64,000 nt of DNA from Photobacterium aquae (GCF_001029445.1 NZ_LDOT01000050.1:1-64000); one strand, 5' to 3'. Shown: positions 37,233-45,025, counted from the first letter of the stretch. Numbers and translations: made by a program. The notes: generated from the letters alone by a model not told the origin.

Positions 37233-37958
37233 ATGATTTTTGTTTTGCGCATGATTGCTGTGGCGATCTTTGCCTTTGTCATGTTTGTGTTTGGTTGCGG
37301 TTACTGTTTGTTGAGCCCGCGCAACCCTAAGCATGTCCGTACATTTGGCCGCCTGTTCAGCAAGATGTCCCGGGTCTTTGGCATCAAGCTGGAAATCCGA
37401 GTACCGGAAGGGGCTGATCGGGCAGGGCCTAGCGTTTATATCGCTAACCACCAGAATAATTATGATTTGTTTACGGTTGCCGGTGCGGTTATGCCACGGA
37501 CCGTGACGGTTGGTAAGAAAAGTCTAGTCTGGTTGCCGTTGTTTGGGCAGCTTTACTGGCTGACCGGTAATATCCTGATTGACCGCGCCAACCGCGCCAA
37601 GGCGGTCGGTACCATTGGTCAGGTTGTTGAGAAAATCAAGCAGCGCAAGGTATCGGTTTGGATGTTCCCTGAGGGGACCCGTTCCCGTGGCCGCGGGCTG
37701 TTGCCGTTCAAGACCGGAGCATTTCACGCGGCGATTGGCGCGGCAGTTCCTGTGGTGCCGATTGTGTGTAGCTCGACCGAGCATGTTAAACTTAACCGCT
37801 GGAATAACGGGGTGGTGATTGTCGAAATCTTGCCGCCAGTGTCGACCGAAGGATTGACCAAGGAAGATGTTCGCGAGCTTTCCGAACGCTGCCGTAGCAT
37901 GATGGAGCAGAAGCTGAGCGACATCAACGCAGAGGCCGCCCGCCGCTCAGCAGCCTGA
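37233..37958 (+). CDS. plsC: 1-acyl-sn-glycerol-3-phosphate acyltransferase
   Basis: Second acylation of phospholipid synthesis, turning lysophosphatidate into phosphatidate at the inner membrane. 241 aa with an N-terminal membrane helix (MIAVAIFAFVMFVFGCGY) and the acyltransferase motifs NHQNNYD (HX4D), GNILIDR, FPEGTRSRG and VPIVC. ATG 37233 follows GAGGAGAA; the frame is open 44 codons upstream but overlaps the parC terminator. Downstream of parC as in E. coli, completing with plsY at 10610 the two-step pathway within this window. Confidence 0.96.
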   Translation: MIFVLRMIAVAIFAFVMFVFGCGYCLLSPRNPKHVRTFGRLFSKMSRVFGIKLEIRVPEGADRAGPSVYIANHQNNYDLFTVAGAVMPRTVTVGKKSLVWLPLFGQLYWLTGNILIDRANRAKAVGTIGQVVEKIKQRKVSVWMFPEGTRSRGRGLLPFKTGAFHAAIGAAVPVVPIVCSSTEHVKLNRWNNGVVIVEILPPVSTEGLTKEDVRELSERCRSMMEQKLSDINAEAARRSAA

Positions 37959-38027
37959 GCCCGTGCGATCCTACCGCCCAATAAGGACATGCTATGCGTG
38001 TCCTTTTGTTTATATGGTTATAACGTG

Positions 38028-38555
38028 ATGATTGAAGAACAGGTTGTTTTAGTCTCGCCTGATGGACAGCCCATTGGTCTGCAGGAGAAGATGCAGGCGC
38101 ATCGAGATGGCGCTCTTCATCTGGCATTTTCTGTGCTGTTGTACCGCCAAGGTGCCAATGGTCGAGAATACCTGATGCAGCAGCGTGCGTTGGGCAAATA
38201 CCACAGCGGTGGGTTGTGGACCAACACCTGCTGCTCGCACCCTCGTCAGGGGGAGACAATAGTAGAAGCTGGGATCCGCCGTTTGCAAGAGGAGATGGGG
38301 ATCTCGGGTGTTAGCGCATTGGAAGACGTTGCCAATTTCATTTACCGTGCGCAATTGGACAATGCGCTTGTCGAACATGAGCTTGATCATGTTCTGATTG
38401 CCTGTACCGACGAGCTGGCGTTCGAGCCGAATCCTGACGAAGTGATGGCATACCGCTGGTGGCCAGAGCTAGAGCTGGTTGAGGCGGTAGAGGTATCGCC
38501 AGAGCTGTTCACTGCTTGGTTCCCGCAGGTACTATCCCACGCCATCGCGGCCTGA
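38028..38555 (+). CDS. idi: isopentenyl-diphosphate delta-isomerase, type I
   Basis: Interconverts isopentenyl and dimethylallyl diphosphate for isoprenoid synthesis. 175-aa Nudix-fold protein with the type I signature: LHLAFSVLLY, then WTNTCCSHPRQGE (catalytic Cys in TCCSHP) and the Glu of VEHELDHV. ATG 38028 sits directly after an overlapping GTG (38025), with a weak ribosome binding site. Idi is dispensable in bacteria that use the MEP pathway, since IspH makes both isomers, and it is patchily present in Vibrionaceae. Confidence 0.93.
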   Translation: MIEEQVVLVSPDGQPIGLQEKMQAHRDGALHLAFSVLLYRQGANGREYLMQQRALGKYHSGGLWTNTCCSHPRQGETIVEAGIRRLQEEMGISGVSALEDVANFIYRAQLDNALVEHELDHVLIACTDELAFEPNPDEVMAYRWWPELELVEAVEVSPELFTAWFPQVLSHAIAA

Positions 38556-38586
38556 TGGGGTGTTTCGGCTATAAAGCTTCGGCTAT

Positions 38587-38614
38587 AAAAAAGCTGCCAT
38601 CAGGCAGCTTTTTT
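38587..38614. terminator. bidirectional terminator between idi and ridA
   Basis: AAGCTGCC-ATCA-GGCAGCTT stem-loop between A and T6 runs. The word CGGCTATAAA occurs twice just upstream (38567 and 38579). Confidence 0.9.
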
Positions 38615-38651
38615 GTGTTTTAGGTGACAGCACCTTGAAGCAACAGCGCGA

Positions 38652-39038
38652 TTATTTGCGAACTGCGATAGCTTCAATTTCAATTTTTACGTCTTTTGGC
38701 AGACGAGCCACTTCAACACATGAACGTGCTGGGTAAGGGGCGTTGTGCTCATCGAAGAACTTGCCGTATACCTCGTTGACAGTACCGAAATCATTGAGGT
38801 CCTTGACGAAAACAGTCATTTTCACGATGTCAGCCACTTTAAGACCTGAGGCCTCAACAACGGCTTTTACGTTTTCAAGTGATTGGCGAGCCTGATCGGC
38901 GATGTCTTCTGCTACTTCACCTGTTTGCGGGTTAACCGGGATCTGGCCTGAGGTTAGAACCATATTGCCTAGGTCTACACCTTGAACGTATGGGCCGATA
39001 GCTGCAGGTGCTTGATCAGTGTGAAGAACTTGAGTCAT
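38652..39038 (-). CDS. ridA: reactive intermediate/imine deaminase RidA
   Basis: Hydrolyses reactive 2-aminoacrylate and other imines released by PLP enzymes, protecting those enzymes. 128 aa of the YjgF/YER057c/UK114 family with the conserved Arg105 segment (PARSCVEVARLPKDVKIEIE) and GQIPVNPQTGEV. It lies at the edge of the arginine/pyrimidine block; in E. coli ridA likewise follows pyrI. Codon use is that of a highly expressed gene. Confidence 0.96.
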   Translation of the reverse strand: MTQVLHTDQAPAAIGPYVQGVDLGNMVLTSGQIPVNPQTGEVAEDIADQARQSLENVKAVVEASGLKVADIVKMTVFVKDLNDFGTVNEVYGKFFDEHNAPYPARSCVEVARLPKDVKIEIEAIAVRK

Positions 39039-39130
39039 TGCTAATCCTTACTGTTGGATTGGGATGTTAGGAATGACTTAGTTTGCAACCCAATAGCGTC
39101 GGGGTCAAAAGGTTTCCGCCGCTGAGATGA

Positions 39131-39158
39131 AAAAGCCTTCATAGCAGGAATGAAGGCT
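39131..39158 (-). terminator. terminator of the second argR gene
   Basis: AGCCTTCAT/ATGAAGGCT stem with a seven-base loop, followed leftwards by TTTTTC, 29 bp past the stop. Confidence 0.8.
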
Positions 39159-39186
39159 GGCAAGGTAGAGCGGGTCTAGGCGGTGC

Positions 39187-39678
39187 TTATGCGGGTACGC
39201 CGAGCCGGGTTCTTACCACTTTCTCACATTCATCAATCCGCGAGATATCACGCGGTGCAACCATCACGGTGTCGTTGCCACCCACTGTGCCGAGAATTTC
39301 AGCGTGTGGCTGGATATCGATAAGCCGGGCGACCAGTTGGGCCCCGCCGGGATGGGTTTTGACGACCACGACCAATTGGTTGTGGGTGATAAACTCGATT
39401 TGTGACGCAATGGATGAACTGACCTGTACCGGTTCGTTTTCTACAGTTAGGCAGTAGACTTTTTTACCGTAGGCATTGGGTACTTTGGCTACGCCTAGTC
39501 GGGATAGCAGCCGGGAAACCGTTGACTGGCTGACATCCTCAAATCCCATTTCAATTAGGCTATGACGGACTTCTTCCTGGGTGGAGAAGCTTTGTTGTTG
39601 CAACAGGCGCTTGCAGGCCGTTGTCATGCTTTCTTCAGGGCAGACATCCATCGCTCCGTGCATATTGAATCCACTCAC
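39187..39678 (-). CDS. argR: ArgR family arginine-responsive repressor (second paralogue)
   Basis: Hexameric DNA-binding regulator that uses arginine as corepressor. 163 aa: an N-terminal winged helix (EEVRHSLIEMGFEDVSQSTV and SRLLSRLGVAKVPN) and a C-terminal arginine-binding domain with HPGGAQLVARLID and the acidic GTVGGNDTVMV pocket. Sequence differs clearly from the standard ArgR beside mdh, and the position next to the arc genes points to a deiminase-pathway regulator. GTG 39678 is chosen: AAGGAG lies six bases upstream. An ARG-box-like palindrome sits at 39810-39823 and another before arcB. Whether it represses or activates is unknown. Confidence 0.88.
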   Translation of the reverse strand: MSGFNMHGAMDVCPEESMTTACKRLLQQQSFSTQEEVRHSLIEMGFEDVSQSTVSRLLSRLGVAKVPNAYGKKVYCLTVENEPVQVSSSIASQIEFITHNQLVVVVKTHPGGAQLVARLIDIQPHAEILGTVGGNDTVMVAPRDISRIDECEKVVRTRLGVPA

Positions 39679-39809
39679 GGGCAACTCCTTGTTGTTTCAT
39701 TGGTATAGATCGTATCTTCTTATTGCCAGCTGGCCTTCAGTGTAGAAGGTTTGCATGAAGACAAAAAAAGGGCACAGCTGGGATATGTCACAGGACATAA
39801 TAGTTTTGT

Positions 39810-39823
39810 TGCATAATATTGCA
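39810..39823. promoter_or_regulatory. candidate ARG box upstream of argR paralogue
   Basis: TGCATAATATTGCA, near-palindromic, matches 11 of 14 positions of the E. coli ARG box TGAATWWWWATTCA. It lies about 130 bp upstream of the regulator's start and suggests autoregulation. The match is modest. Confidence 0.35.
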
Positions 39824-39941
39824 GGGGAATCATAGCAACAAAACCGAGGCAATTTGTTGACCGCAGTCACCAAAACAATACGCCATACATTTCGAGTCTC
39901 TGTCGAATTAAATTCTGTTGATAAAGCCTAAAAATAGTGAA

Positions 39942-40766
39942 TTAGTTGATATCTTCCGGGTTCTGGGCAGCCAGCTCCATTGACCCATCGTGATCGCTTG
40001 CTGACGGTATATGCATATTTGCAGAACGACGGTTTTCGCTTTGGGATGCTTGTTGGTCTCGTCGGTTGAGGTGGGTGACATAGTCTGAAACTTGGATTTC
40101 ATTGAGTGCATTGCTGCCGGAGCGGGGGGAGAACCCGAGCGCCTTGAGCCAGTCGAAAATAATGGTTGCCGGCACAAACTGGCTGTAGCGTGCCGCGGGA
40201 AGTAGGTTGTCGAGTTCTTCGGGGTTGTCGACAATCGCAACGGTGATTCCGGCGATTTCCCCGGCGGGGTTGAAAACCGGCCCCCCGCTCATGCCTGACA
40301 TAACAGGGGCGTCACTGAGTGAGTAGAGGCAATCGGTATTGGTGTCGATGACATCTTGCAGGTACTTTCCTTTCCCTTCGACGGCGGTGCCGAGTAGGGA
40401 ATAGCCTTGGTGGGTAACGGCCTGATCGGGATAGATGAGCCCCCAGGATGGCACAGTATCGGAGTGCCGCCTTACTAGTGATAAATCGCAGTAGGGATGG
40501 TGAATGACGTCCATATCCCATGACAGCCGGGCGACGTGCTTGGCGGTGATGATGTAGTCATGGCTGATGGGAACGCCGGAGCCGAATCCACCGAGTAGGA
40601 TCGGCACACCGATCACGAGCATTTTGTTCGCTTGATGATGGCTTGCTGTATCGATGTTGCCGTTGCTGGTTACGCAGCCGCTTACTGCGAGGCTGCTTGC
40701 TGCCATGAGCAGAGCGGGGAGGATATGCCGAGAAACGGCATTGCCGCTTGTTGGGGTATCTTTCAT
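39942..40766 (-). CDS. trypsin-like serine protease, predicted lipoprotein
   Basis: A 274-aa exported protein not recognised beyond its fold. A lipoprotein signal peptide ends in VSGC, with Cys31 as lipid site, so it is probably anchored to a membrane facing the periplasm. The trypsin-like triad is visible: His77 in TAKHVA, Asp94 in CDLSLV and Ser160 in SGMSGGPV. The oxyanion-hole Gly pair is present. No PDZ domain follows; instead the last 70 residues are polar and low in structure. Single gene: its downstream end faces the argR promoter and upstream it is separated from pyrI by the pyrBI terminator. Substrate unknown; no symbol assigned. Confidence 0.8.
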   Translation of the reverse strand: MKDTPTSGNAVSRHILPALLMAASSLAVSGCVTSNGNIDTASHHQANKMLVIGVPILLGGFGSGVPISHDYIITAKHVARLSWDMDVIHHPYCDLSLVRRHSDTVPSWGLIYPDQAVTHQGYSLLGTAVEGKGKYLQDVIDTNTDCLYSLSDAPVMSGMSGGPVFNPAGEIAGITVAIVDNPEELDNLLPAARYSQFVPATIIFDWLKALGFSPRSGSNALNEIQVSDYVTHLNRRDQQASQSENRRSANMHIPSASDHDGSMELAAQNPEDIN

Positions 40767-40886
40767 GCTACTGACCTTGTTGTCGATTGTTGGTGCTGTG
40801 GCCGGCTGTTTCTGGCGTCAGCACACTAGTTAGACTGTAAAAGGTAGCGGGTGGGGAAAGGGCAAGGCTGCGTTAGATGTGAGAAT

Positions 40887-40918
40887 AAAAAAGCCCGCTC
40901 AAGGGTGAGCGGGCTTTC
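40887..40918 (-). terminator. terminator of pyrBI
   Basis: AAGCCCGCTCA/TGAGCGGGCTT stem with a short loop; leftwards followed by a T6-type run. About 95 bp past the pyrI stop. Confidence 0.85.
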
Positions 40919-41013
40919 TTAGTCATGGGGCAGAAAATGTCTTTAGTGAGACAGGTTTAGCTGTTTATCCCCCTATAAAGGTGAGCGTATTTTTGGTCAC
41001 CTGTGCCGTGATA

Positions 41014-41478
41014 TTAGTTGTTCTCGGTGACAATTTCGCGCGAGAAAACCTTTTCGCAGTACTTGCATTTCAGTTGAACGTCATCGTTTTTAGTCAGCAC
41101 TTTGAAGCTGCTGTCGACGGGCTCGCCGTGGCTAATGCAGTTGCTGTTCGGGCATTTGAAGATGGCATTAATCTGCTCTGGCAGAGACAGATTCATCTTT
41201 CCTGCAACTTCGTAGTTTTCGATCTGATTGACGGTGGCCTTTGGTGCGTAGAGGGCCAGCTGATTCGCCTGCTCGGTAGTCAGGAAGGTGTTCTCGATTT
41301 TGATCAGATCCTTGGCGCCCAGTGCAGAAGACGGCAGGTTCAGGCCGATGGTGACGCGCTGGTTGGTCTTGTGCATCTTGAACAGTTTCAGCACTTTGAT
41401 ACCGATATTGGCAGGGATGTGGTCAATGACGGTACCGTTTTTGATTGCTTCGACCTGCAGTTGTGTTTCTTTTGCCAT
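41014..41478 (-). CDS. pyrI: aspartate carbamoyltransferase regulatory chain
   Basis: Regulatory subunit that binds CTP/ATP and makes the PyrB enzyme allosteric. 154 aa with an N-terminal nucleotide-binding domain (GTVIDHIPANIGIKVLKLF) and a C-terminal zinc domain with four Cys (CPNSNC about 110-115 and CKYC about 138-141). Starts 15 bp after pyrB behind AGGAGAA, so it is co-translated with its partner. Confidence 0.97.
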   Translation of the reverse strand: MAKETQLQVEAIKNGTVIDHIPANIGIKVLKLFKMHKTNQRVTIGLNLPSSALGAKDLIKIENTFLTTEQANQLALYAPKATVNQIENYEVAGKMNLSLPEQINAIFKCPNSNCISHGEPVDSSFKVLTKNDDVQLKCKYCEKVFSREIVTENN

Positions 41479-41493
41479 TGTTGTTTCTCCTGC

Positions 41494-42423
41494 TTAGATA
41501 GTTTCGTTCAGTACCAGTGCCAATAGGGCCTCGCGTGCATAGACGCCGTTTTCTGCCTGCTGGAAGTAGTAGGCGTGCTTGGTTTTGTCTACATCTACGG
41601 TGATTTCGTCAATACGAGGAAGAGGGTGAAGAACCTTCAGGTTGTCACGGGCTTCGGTCAGCATCGCGGCAGTCAGGATGTACGCGGCTTTCATGTGGGC
41701 GTATTCAGACTCATCGAAACGTTCTTTCTGGACCCGCGTCATGTAGAGGATATCCAGCTCAGGGATCACGTCTTCCATGTTGCTGTGCAGGCTGTAGCTG
41801 ATCCCGGCTGCATCGAGTTCTTCGCAGATGTAGTCTGGCATGGCCAGAACTTCAGGTGCGATGAAGAAGAAATTGATGTTGTTGAATTTCGACAGAGCCT
41901 GGGTCAACGAGTGGACGGTACGGCCGTATTTCAGGTCGCCGACGAAGGCAACGTTGAGGTTGTCGAGGCGGCCTTGGGTTTCGTAGATGGTAAAGAGATC
42001 CAGCAGGGTTTGGGTTGGATGCTGGTTGGCTCCGTCGCCACCGTTGATGACTGGCACGCCGTTGGAGAACTCTGCTGCTAGGCGTGCTGCACCTTCTTGC
42101 GGGTGGCGCATGACGAATGCATCGACATAGGAAGAGATGACCTGAACCGAGTCGGCAAGTGTTTCGCCTTTTTTGGCCAGTGATGTATTTCCGCCGTTGT
42201 CGAAGCCGATTACAGTGCCGCCAAGGCGTTGAACTGCCGTTTCGAACGACAGGCGGGTACGGGTGGATGGTTCGAAGAAGCAGCTTGCAACAACCTTGTT
42301 CTTCAGCAACTCTGGATTCGGCTCGGCCTTGAGTTTACCTGCCGTCTCGACAACGAGTTCTAATTCACTACGACTCAGTTCCGGAATGGAAATGATGTGC
42401 TTTTGAAACAGCGAATTCGCCAT
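41494..42423 (-). CDS. pyrB: aspartate carbamoyltransferase catalytic chain
   Basis: Joins carbamoyl phosphate and aspartate, the committed step of pyrimidine synthesis. 309 aa, starting MANSLFQKHIISI as in E. coli; active-site motifs PSTRTRLSFE (carbamoyl phosphate binding), MRHPQEG, GDGANQHPTQ and HPLPR are intact. The open frame extends 40 codons upstream through the attenuator, but ATG 42423 fits homology and follows GAGGGAAGAG. Transcribed from a promoter near 42640 through the pyrL leader. Neighbouring arcB uses the same substrate carbamoyl phosphate. Confidence 0.97.
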   Translation of the reverse strand: MANSLFQKHIISIPELSRSELELVVETAGKLKAEPNPELLKNKVVASCFFEPSTRTRLSFETAVQRLGGTVIGFDNGGNTSLAKKGETLADSVQVISSYVDAFVMRHPQEGAARLAAEFSNGVPVINGGDGANQHPTQTLLDLFTIYETQGRLDNLNVAFVGDLKYGRTVHSLTQALSKFNNINFFFIAPEVLAMPDYICEELDAAGISYSLHSNMEDVIPELDILYMTRVQKERFDESEYAHMKAAYILTAAMLTEARDNLKVLHPLPRIDEITVDVDKTKHAYYFQQAENGVYAREALLALVLNETI

Positions 42424-42488
42424 GGCTTCTCTTCCCTCTTTGATCACGATGATGAACGTTTTTTGCCTGCCGTCAGTGTGTGACAGAC

Positions 42489-42518
42489 AAAAAAAAGCCC
42501 CCTTAAAAAAGGAGGCTT
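42489..42518 (-). terminator. pyrBI attenuator
   Basis: Leftwards: GCCTCCTT-TTTT-AAGGGGGC stem followed by T8, a classic Rho-independent terminator 66 bp before pyrB. The pyrL stop codon (42505-42503) lies inside the hairpin, so a ribosome closely following RNA polymerase would prevent its folding, as in E. coli pyrBI attenuation. Confidence 0.85.
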
Positions 42519-42607
42519 CTTGGATACTTAACAGAAAGAACAAAAAACGGTGCTGCCGCCGAGAATCGGCGTGAGTTCAAGCAGGTAAGCAGAACTAAAC
42601 AGGACAT
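42503..42607 (-). CDS. pyrL: pyrBI operon leader peptide
   Basis: A 34-codon leader frame (ATG 42607, behind AGAGAGAG), encoding MSCLVLLTCLNSRRFSAAAP and a hydrophobic/basic end. Its last part is read from the U-rich run TTTTTTGTTCTTTCTGTT and its stop falls in the attenuator. By analogy with E. coli, low UTP stalls polymerase in the U-run so the ribosome catches up and blocks termination; high UTP lets the terminator form. The peptide sequence does not resemble E. coli PyrL apart from the Arg-Arg pair, which is expected, as only position matters. Assignment rests on location and layout. Confidence 0.8.
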   Translation of the reverse strand: MSCLVLLTCLNSRRFSAAAPFFVLSVKYPRSLLF

Positions 42608-42638
42608 TTTTTATCTCTCTCTAGACAAATTGCGAAGG

Positions 42639-42666
42639 ATTATACCCCCATTTTTCGTGAACGCAA
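42639..42666 (-). promoter_or_regulatory. promoter of pyrL-pyrBI
   Basis: Leftward -35 TTGCGT (42666-42661), 16-bp spacer, perfect -10 TATAAT (42644-42639), 32 bp before the pyrL ATG. Confidence 0.7.
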
Positions 42667-42676
42667 GCGTTTGCCT
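42661..42676. promoter_or_regulatory. PurR-like operator over the pyrBI -35 box
   Basis: ACGCAAGCGTTTGCCT agrees at 14 of 16 positions with the PurR box ACGCAAACGTTTGCGT. It covers the -35 element of the pyrBI promoter, so binding would block transcription. In E. coli PurR represses pyrC and pyrD; control of pyrBI here is inference. Confidence 0.5.
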
Positions 42677-42808
42677 AAAGTATTCATTTGTTGGGATTTT
42701 ATGCAAAACAAAGGGATATTCTGGGAGGTGAAAACGGGGGCTTAACCCTTTAATTAATAGGATTTTTGCTGGGGAGCGCGGGGGGAGGTTGGACTCTTTT
42801 TGTAGGCA

Positions 42809-42836
42809 TAAAAATACCGGCCCGAAGGCCGGTATA
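42809..42836 (-). terminator. terminator of arcB
   Basis: ATACCGGCC/GGCCGGTAT stem around a TTCG tetraloop (leftward strand), followed by TTTTTATG. A second small hairpin (GGGTC...GACCC, about 42849-42872) lies between it and the gene. Confidence 0.85.
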
Positions 42837-42891
42837 GGGTCGAGAGATAGGGTCACCAGCAAGAGGGGGACCCTAAACCCAAGAGAGTCGG

Positions 42892-43902
42892 TTAGTTACC
42901 TAGTGTTGCTACCATGATTGCTTTGATGGTGTGCATACGGTTTTCAGCTTCGTCGAATACGATTGAGTGCTTAGACTCGATCACTTCGTCAGTTACTTCA
43001 ACGCCTTTAGCTAGGATTGGGTACTCAGCTGCTAGCTCTTTGCCCACTGTAGTATCTTCGCCGTGGAATGCAGGTAGGCAGTGCATGAATTTAACATGTG
43101 GGTTGCCAGTTGCTTTGATGACATCCATGTTAACTTGGTAAGGTAGCATTAGTTCAATACGCTCAGCCCATGCTTCTTTCGCTTCGCCCATTGATACCCA
43201 TACGTCAGTGTATAGGAAGTCACAGCCCTGAACGCCTTCTTTTACGTCTTCAGTTAGAGTGATCTTAGCGCCAGTCTCTTCTGCGATTTCGCGGCACTGT
43301 GCTACTAGTGCTTCTTCAGGCCAGTAAGCTTTTGGTGCTACTAGACGGATGTCCATGCCCATTTTCGCTGCGCCAACCATTAGAGAGTTACCCATGTTGT
43401 TGCGAGCATCGCCTAGGTAAGCGAAAGTGATTTCGTGTAGTTGCTTGCCACGGCCGTGCTCTTGCATGGTCAGGAAGTCAGCTAGGATTTGAGTTGGGTG
43501 GAATTCGTCAGTTAGGCCGTTCCATACTGGTACGCCAGCGTATTCACCTAGCTCTTCAACGATTGACTGGCCAAAGCCACGGTACTCGATACCGTCGTAC
43601 ATGCGACCAAGAACGCGAGCAGTGTCTTTCATTGATTCTTTGTGGCCGATTTGAGAGCCTGATGGGCCAAGGTAAGAAACTTGTGCGCCCTGGTCGAATG
43701 CCGCTACTTCAAATGCACAGCGAGTACGAGTAGAGGTTTTTTCGAAAATCAGTGCGATGTTTTTGCCAGTTAGGCGAGGCTGCTCGTAACCGTTGTACTT
43801 CGCTTTTTTAAGTTCAGCAGACAGTTCTAGTAGGTGCTGAATCTCACGTGGAGTGAAGTCTAGTAGTTTTAGGAAGTTACGGTTGCGTAGGTTAAAAGCC
43901 AT
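42892..43902 (-). CDS. arcB: ornithine carbamoyltransferase, catabolic type
   Basis: Converts citrulline and phosphate to ornithine and carbamoyl phosphate in the deiminase pathway (or the reverse for biosynthesis). 336 aa, strikingly like Pseudomonas ArcB (MAFNLRNRNFLKLLDFTPRE against MAFNMHNRNLL; KNIALIFEKTSTRTRCAFEV identical). Active-site motifs STRTR, HPTQ and FMHCLPAFH are intact. Its place between pyrB and arcC supports the catabolic role, although the same gene may be called argF and serve both. Separate promoter possible: 120 bp separate it from arcC and contain an ARG-box-like site. Confidence 0.93.
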   Translation of the reverse strand: MAFNLRNRNFLKLLDFTPREIQHLLELSAELKKAKYNGYEQPRLTGKNIALIFEKTSTRTRCAFEVAAFDQGAQVSYLGPSGSQIGHKESMKDTARVLGRMYDGIEYRGFGQSIVEELGEYAGVPVWNGLTDEFHPTQILADFLTMQEHGRGKQLHEITFAYLGDARNNMGNSLMVGAAKMGMDIRLVAPKAYWPEEALVAQCREIAEETGAKITLTEDVKEGVQGCDFLYTDVWVSMGEAKEAWAERIELMLPYQVNMDVIKATGNPHVKFMHCLPAFHGEDTTVGKELAAEYPILAKGVEVTDEVIESKHSIVFDEAENRMHTIKAIMVATLGN

Positions 43903-44007
43903 GATAGTTTCCTCTCTGAATCTCTCTGGTCCGGCTGAGCACTTACTAAATATGAATAGTGCCAGCCGATTTGTTTTATTAATGTTTAACGTATAATGGA
44001 GCTCTTG

Positions 44008-44021
44008 TGAATAACTATTCT
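44008..44021. promoter_or_regulatory. candidate ARG box between arcC and arcB
   Basis: TGAATAACTATTCT matches 12 of 14 positions of the ARG box TGAATWWWWATTCA. It lies directly after the arcC stop and about 105 bp upstream of arcB, suiting control of arcB by an ArgR protein. Confidence 0.45.
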
Positions 44022-44022
44022 G

Positions 44023-44934
44023 TTATTCTGCAATAATATTTGTACCTGCGTCACCCTTAAGGATGGCTAGGCCGTCTTCTAGCGAACCGATACCAACCAG
44101 CTTGCCGCCTTTACGGATAAATTCGCATGAAGCATCAATTTTCGGACCCATTGAACCAGCATCGAAAGCGTACTGTGACAGCTCAGTAGGCGTAGTGCTG
44201 CGTAGTGCTGTCTGGGTTGGTTTGCCCCAGTCAAGGTATACAGCATCGGCATCGGTCAAAATTAGCAGTGCGTCGGCATTAAGTTGCTGAGCTAGGTAAG
44301 CTGCTGACATGTCTTTGTCGATAACCGCCTCAACACCTGTTAGCTTGCCGTTTTCGCGCTTCACTGGGATACCGCCGCCACCGGTGCAGATCACTAGGTG
44401 ATCTTGCTTGATTAGGGTAGTGATGGCGTCGCCTTCAACGATACCGGTAGGTAGTGGGCTTGGTACCACGCGGCGGAAGTACTGGCCGTCAGGCTTCACA
44501 GTCCAATGGTATTTTTCTGCCATTTCACGGGCTTCTGCTTCTTCGTAAACAGGGCCGATTGGCTTAGTTGGGTCAGCAAATGCTGGGTCCGCTGGGTCAA
44601 CTGTCATCTGAGTAAGCATGCAAGAAACGTCTTTCTCAGGAAGCAGGTTCTTCAGTTCTTGCATCAGCATGTAGCCGATCATGCCCTGGGTTTCAGAGCC
44701 AAGAACGTCTAGCGGATATGGGTTAACTTTCTTGTATTCCAGGCCTTGTAGGGCTAGTAGGCCAACTTGTGGGCCGTTACCGTGAACAAGGACTACATTG
44801 TATTCTTTACCAATTTCAGCAATGGTTTTTGCTGCTTTGGCGATGTTCTGGCGTTGGATATCTGCCTCTAGAGGCTCGCCGCGGCGTAGTAGGGCATTAC
44901 CGCCCAGTGCGACTACAACAGTTTGCTTAGTCAT
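44023..44934 (-). CDS. arcC: carbamate kinase
   Basis: Makes ATP from carbamoyl phosphate and ADP, the energy-yielding last step of the deiminase pathway. 303 aa of the amino acid kinase fold with VVALGGNALLRRGEP at the start, VLVHGNGPQVG, VCTGGGGIPV and AVIDKDMSAAYLA as substrate and nucleotide motifs. Ribosome binding site AAGAGAGACGATCAC before the ATG is nearly the same as for arcA. Follows arcA by 139 bp holding a perfect 9-bp hairpin. Confidence 0.97.
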   Translation of the reverse strand: MTKQTVVVALGGNALLRRGEPLEADIQRQNIAKAAKTIAEIGKEYNVVLVHGNGPQVGLLALQGLEYKKVNPYPLDVLGSETQGMIGYMLMQELKNLLPEKDVSCMLTQMTVDPADPAFADPTKPIGPVYEEAEAREMAEKYHWTVKPDGQYFRRVVPSPLPTGIVEGDAITTLIKQDHLVICTGGGGIPVKRENGKLTGVEAVIDKDMSAAYLAQQLNADALLILTDADAVYLDWGKPTQTALRSTTPTELSQYAFDAGSMGPKIDASCEFIRKGGKLVGIGSLEDGLAILKGDAGTNIIAE

Positions 44935-45025
44935 GTGATCGTCTCTCTTGGTTTTGCTCTCGGTCTTATTGTGTTTTTGTCGTTGGCTTTATGCCGGTGA
45001 CCGAAAGAGGATGTTGCTGTTTTCA

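Noticed and set aside
42424..42543. In-frame 40-codon upstream extension of pyrB
   Set aside because: It would translate the attenuator stem and T8 tract; homology and the ribosome binding site place the start at 42423.
42611..42862. 83-codon minus-strand frame between arcB and pyrB
   Set aside because: It runs through the arcB terminator and the pyrBI promoter; the pyrL leader in another frame explains the region better.
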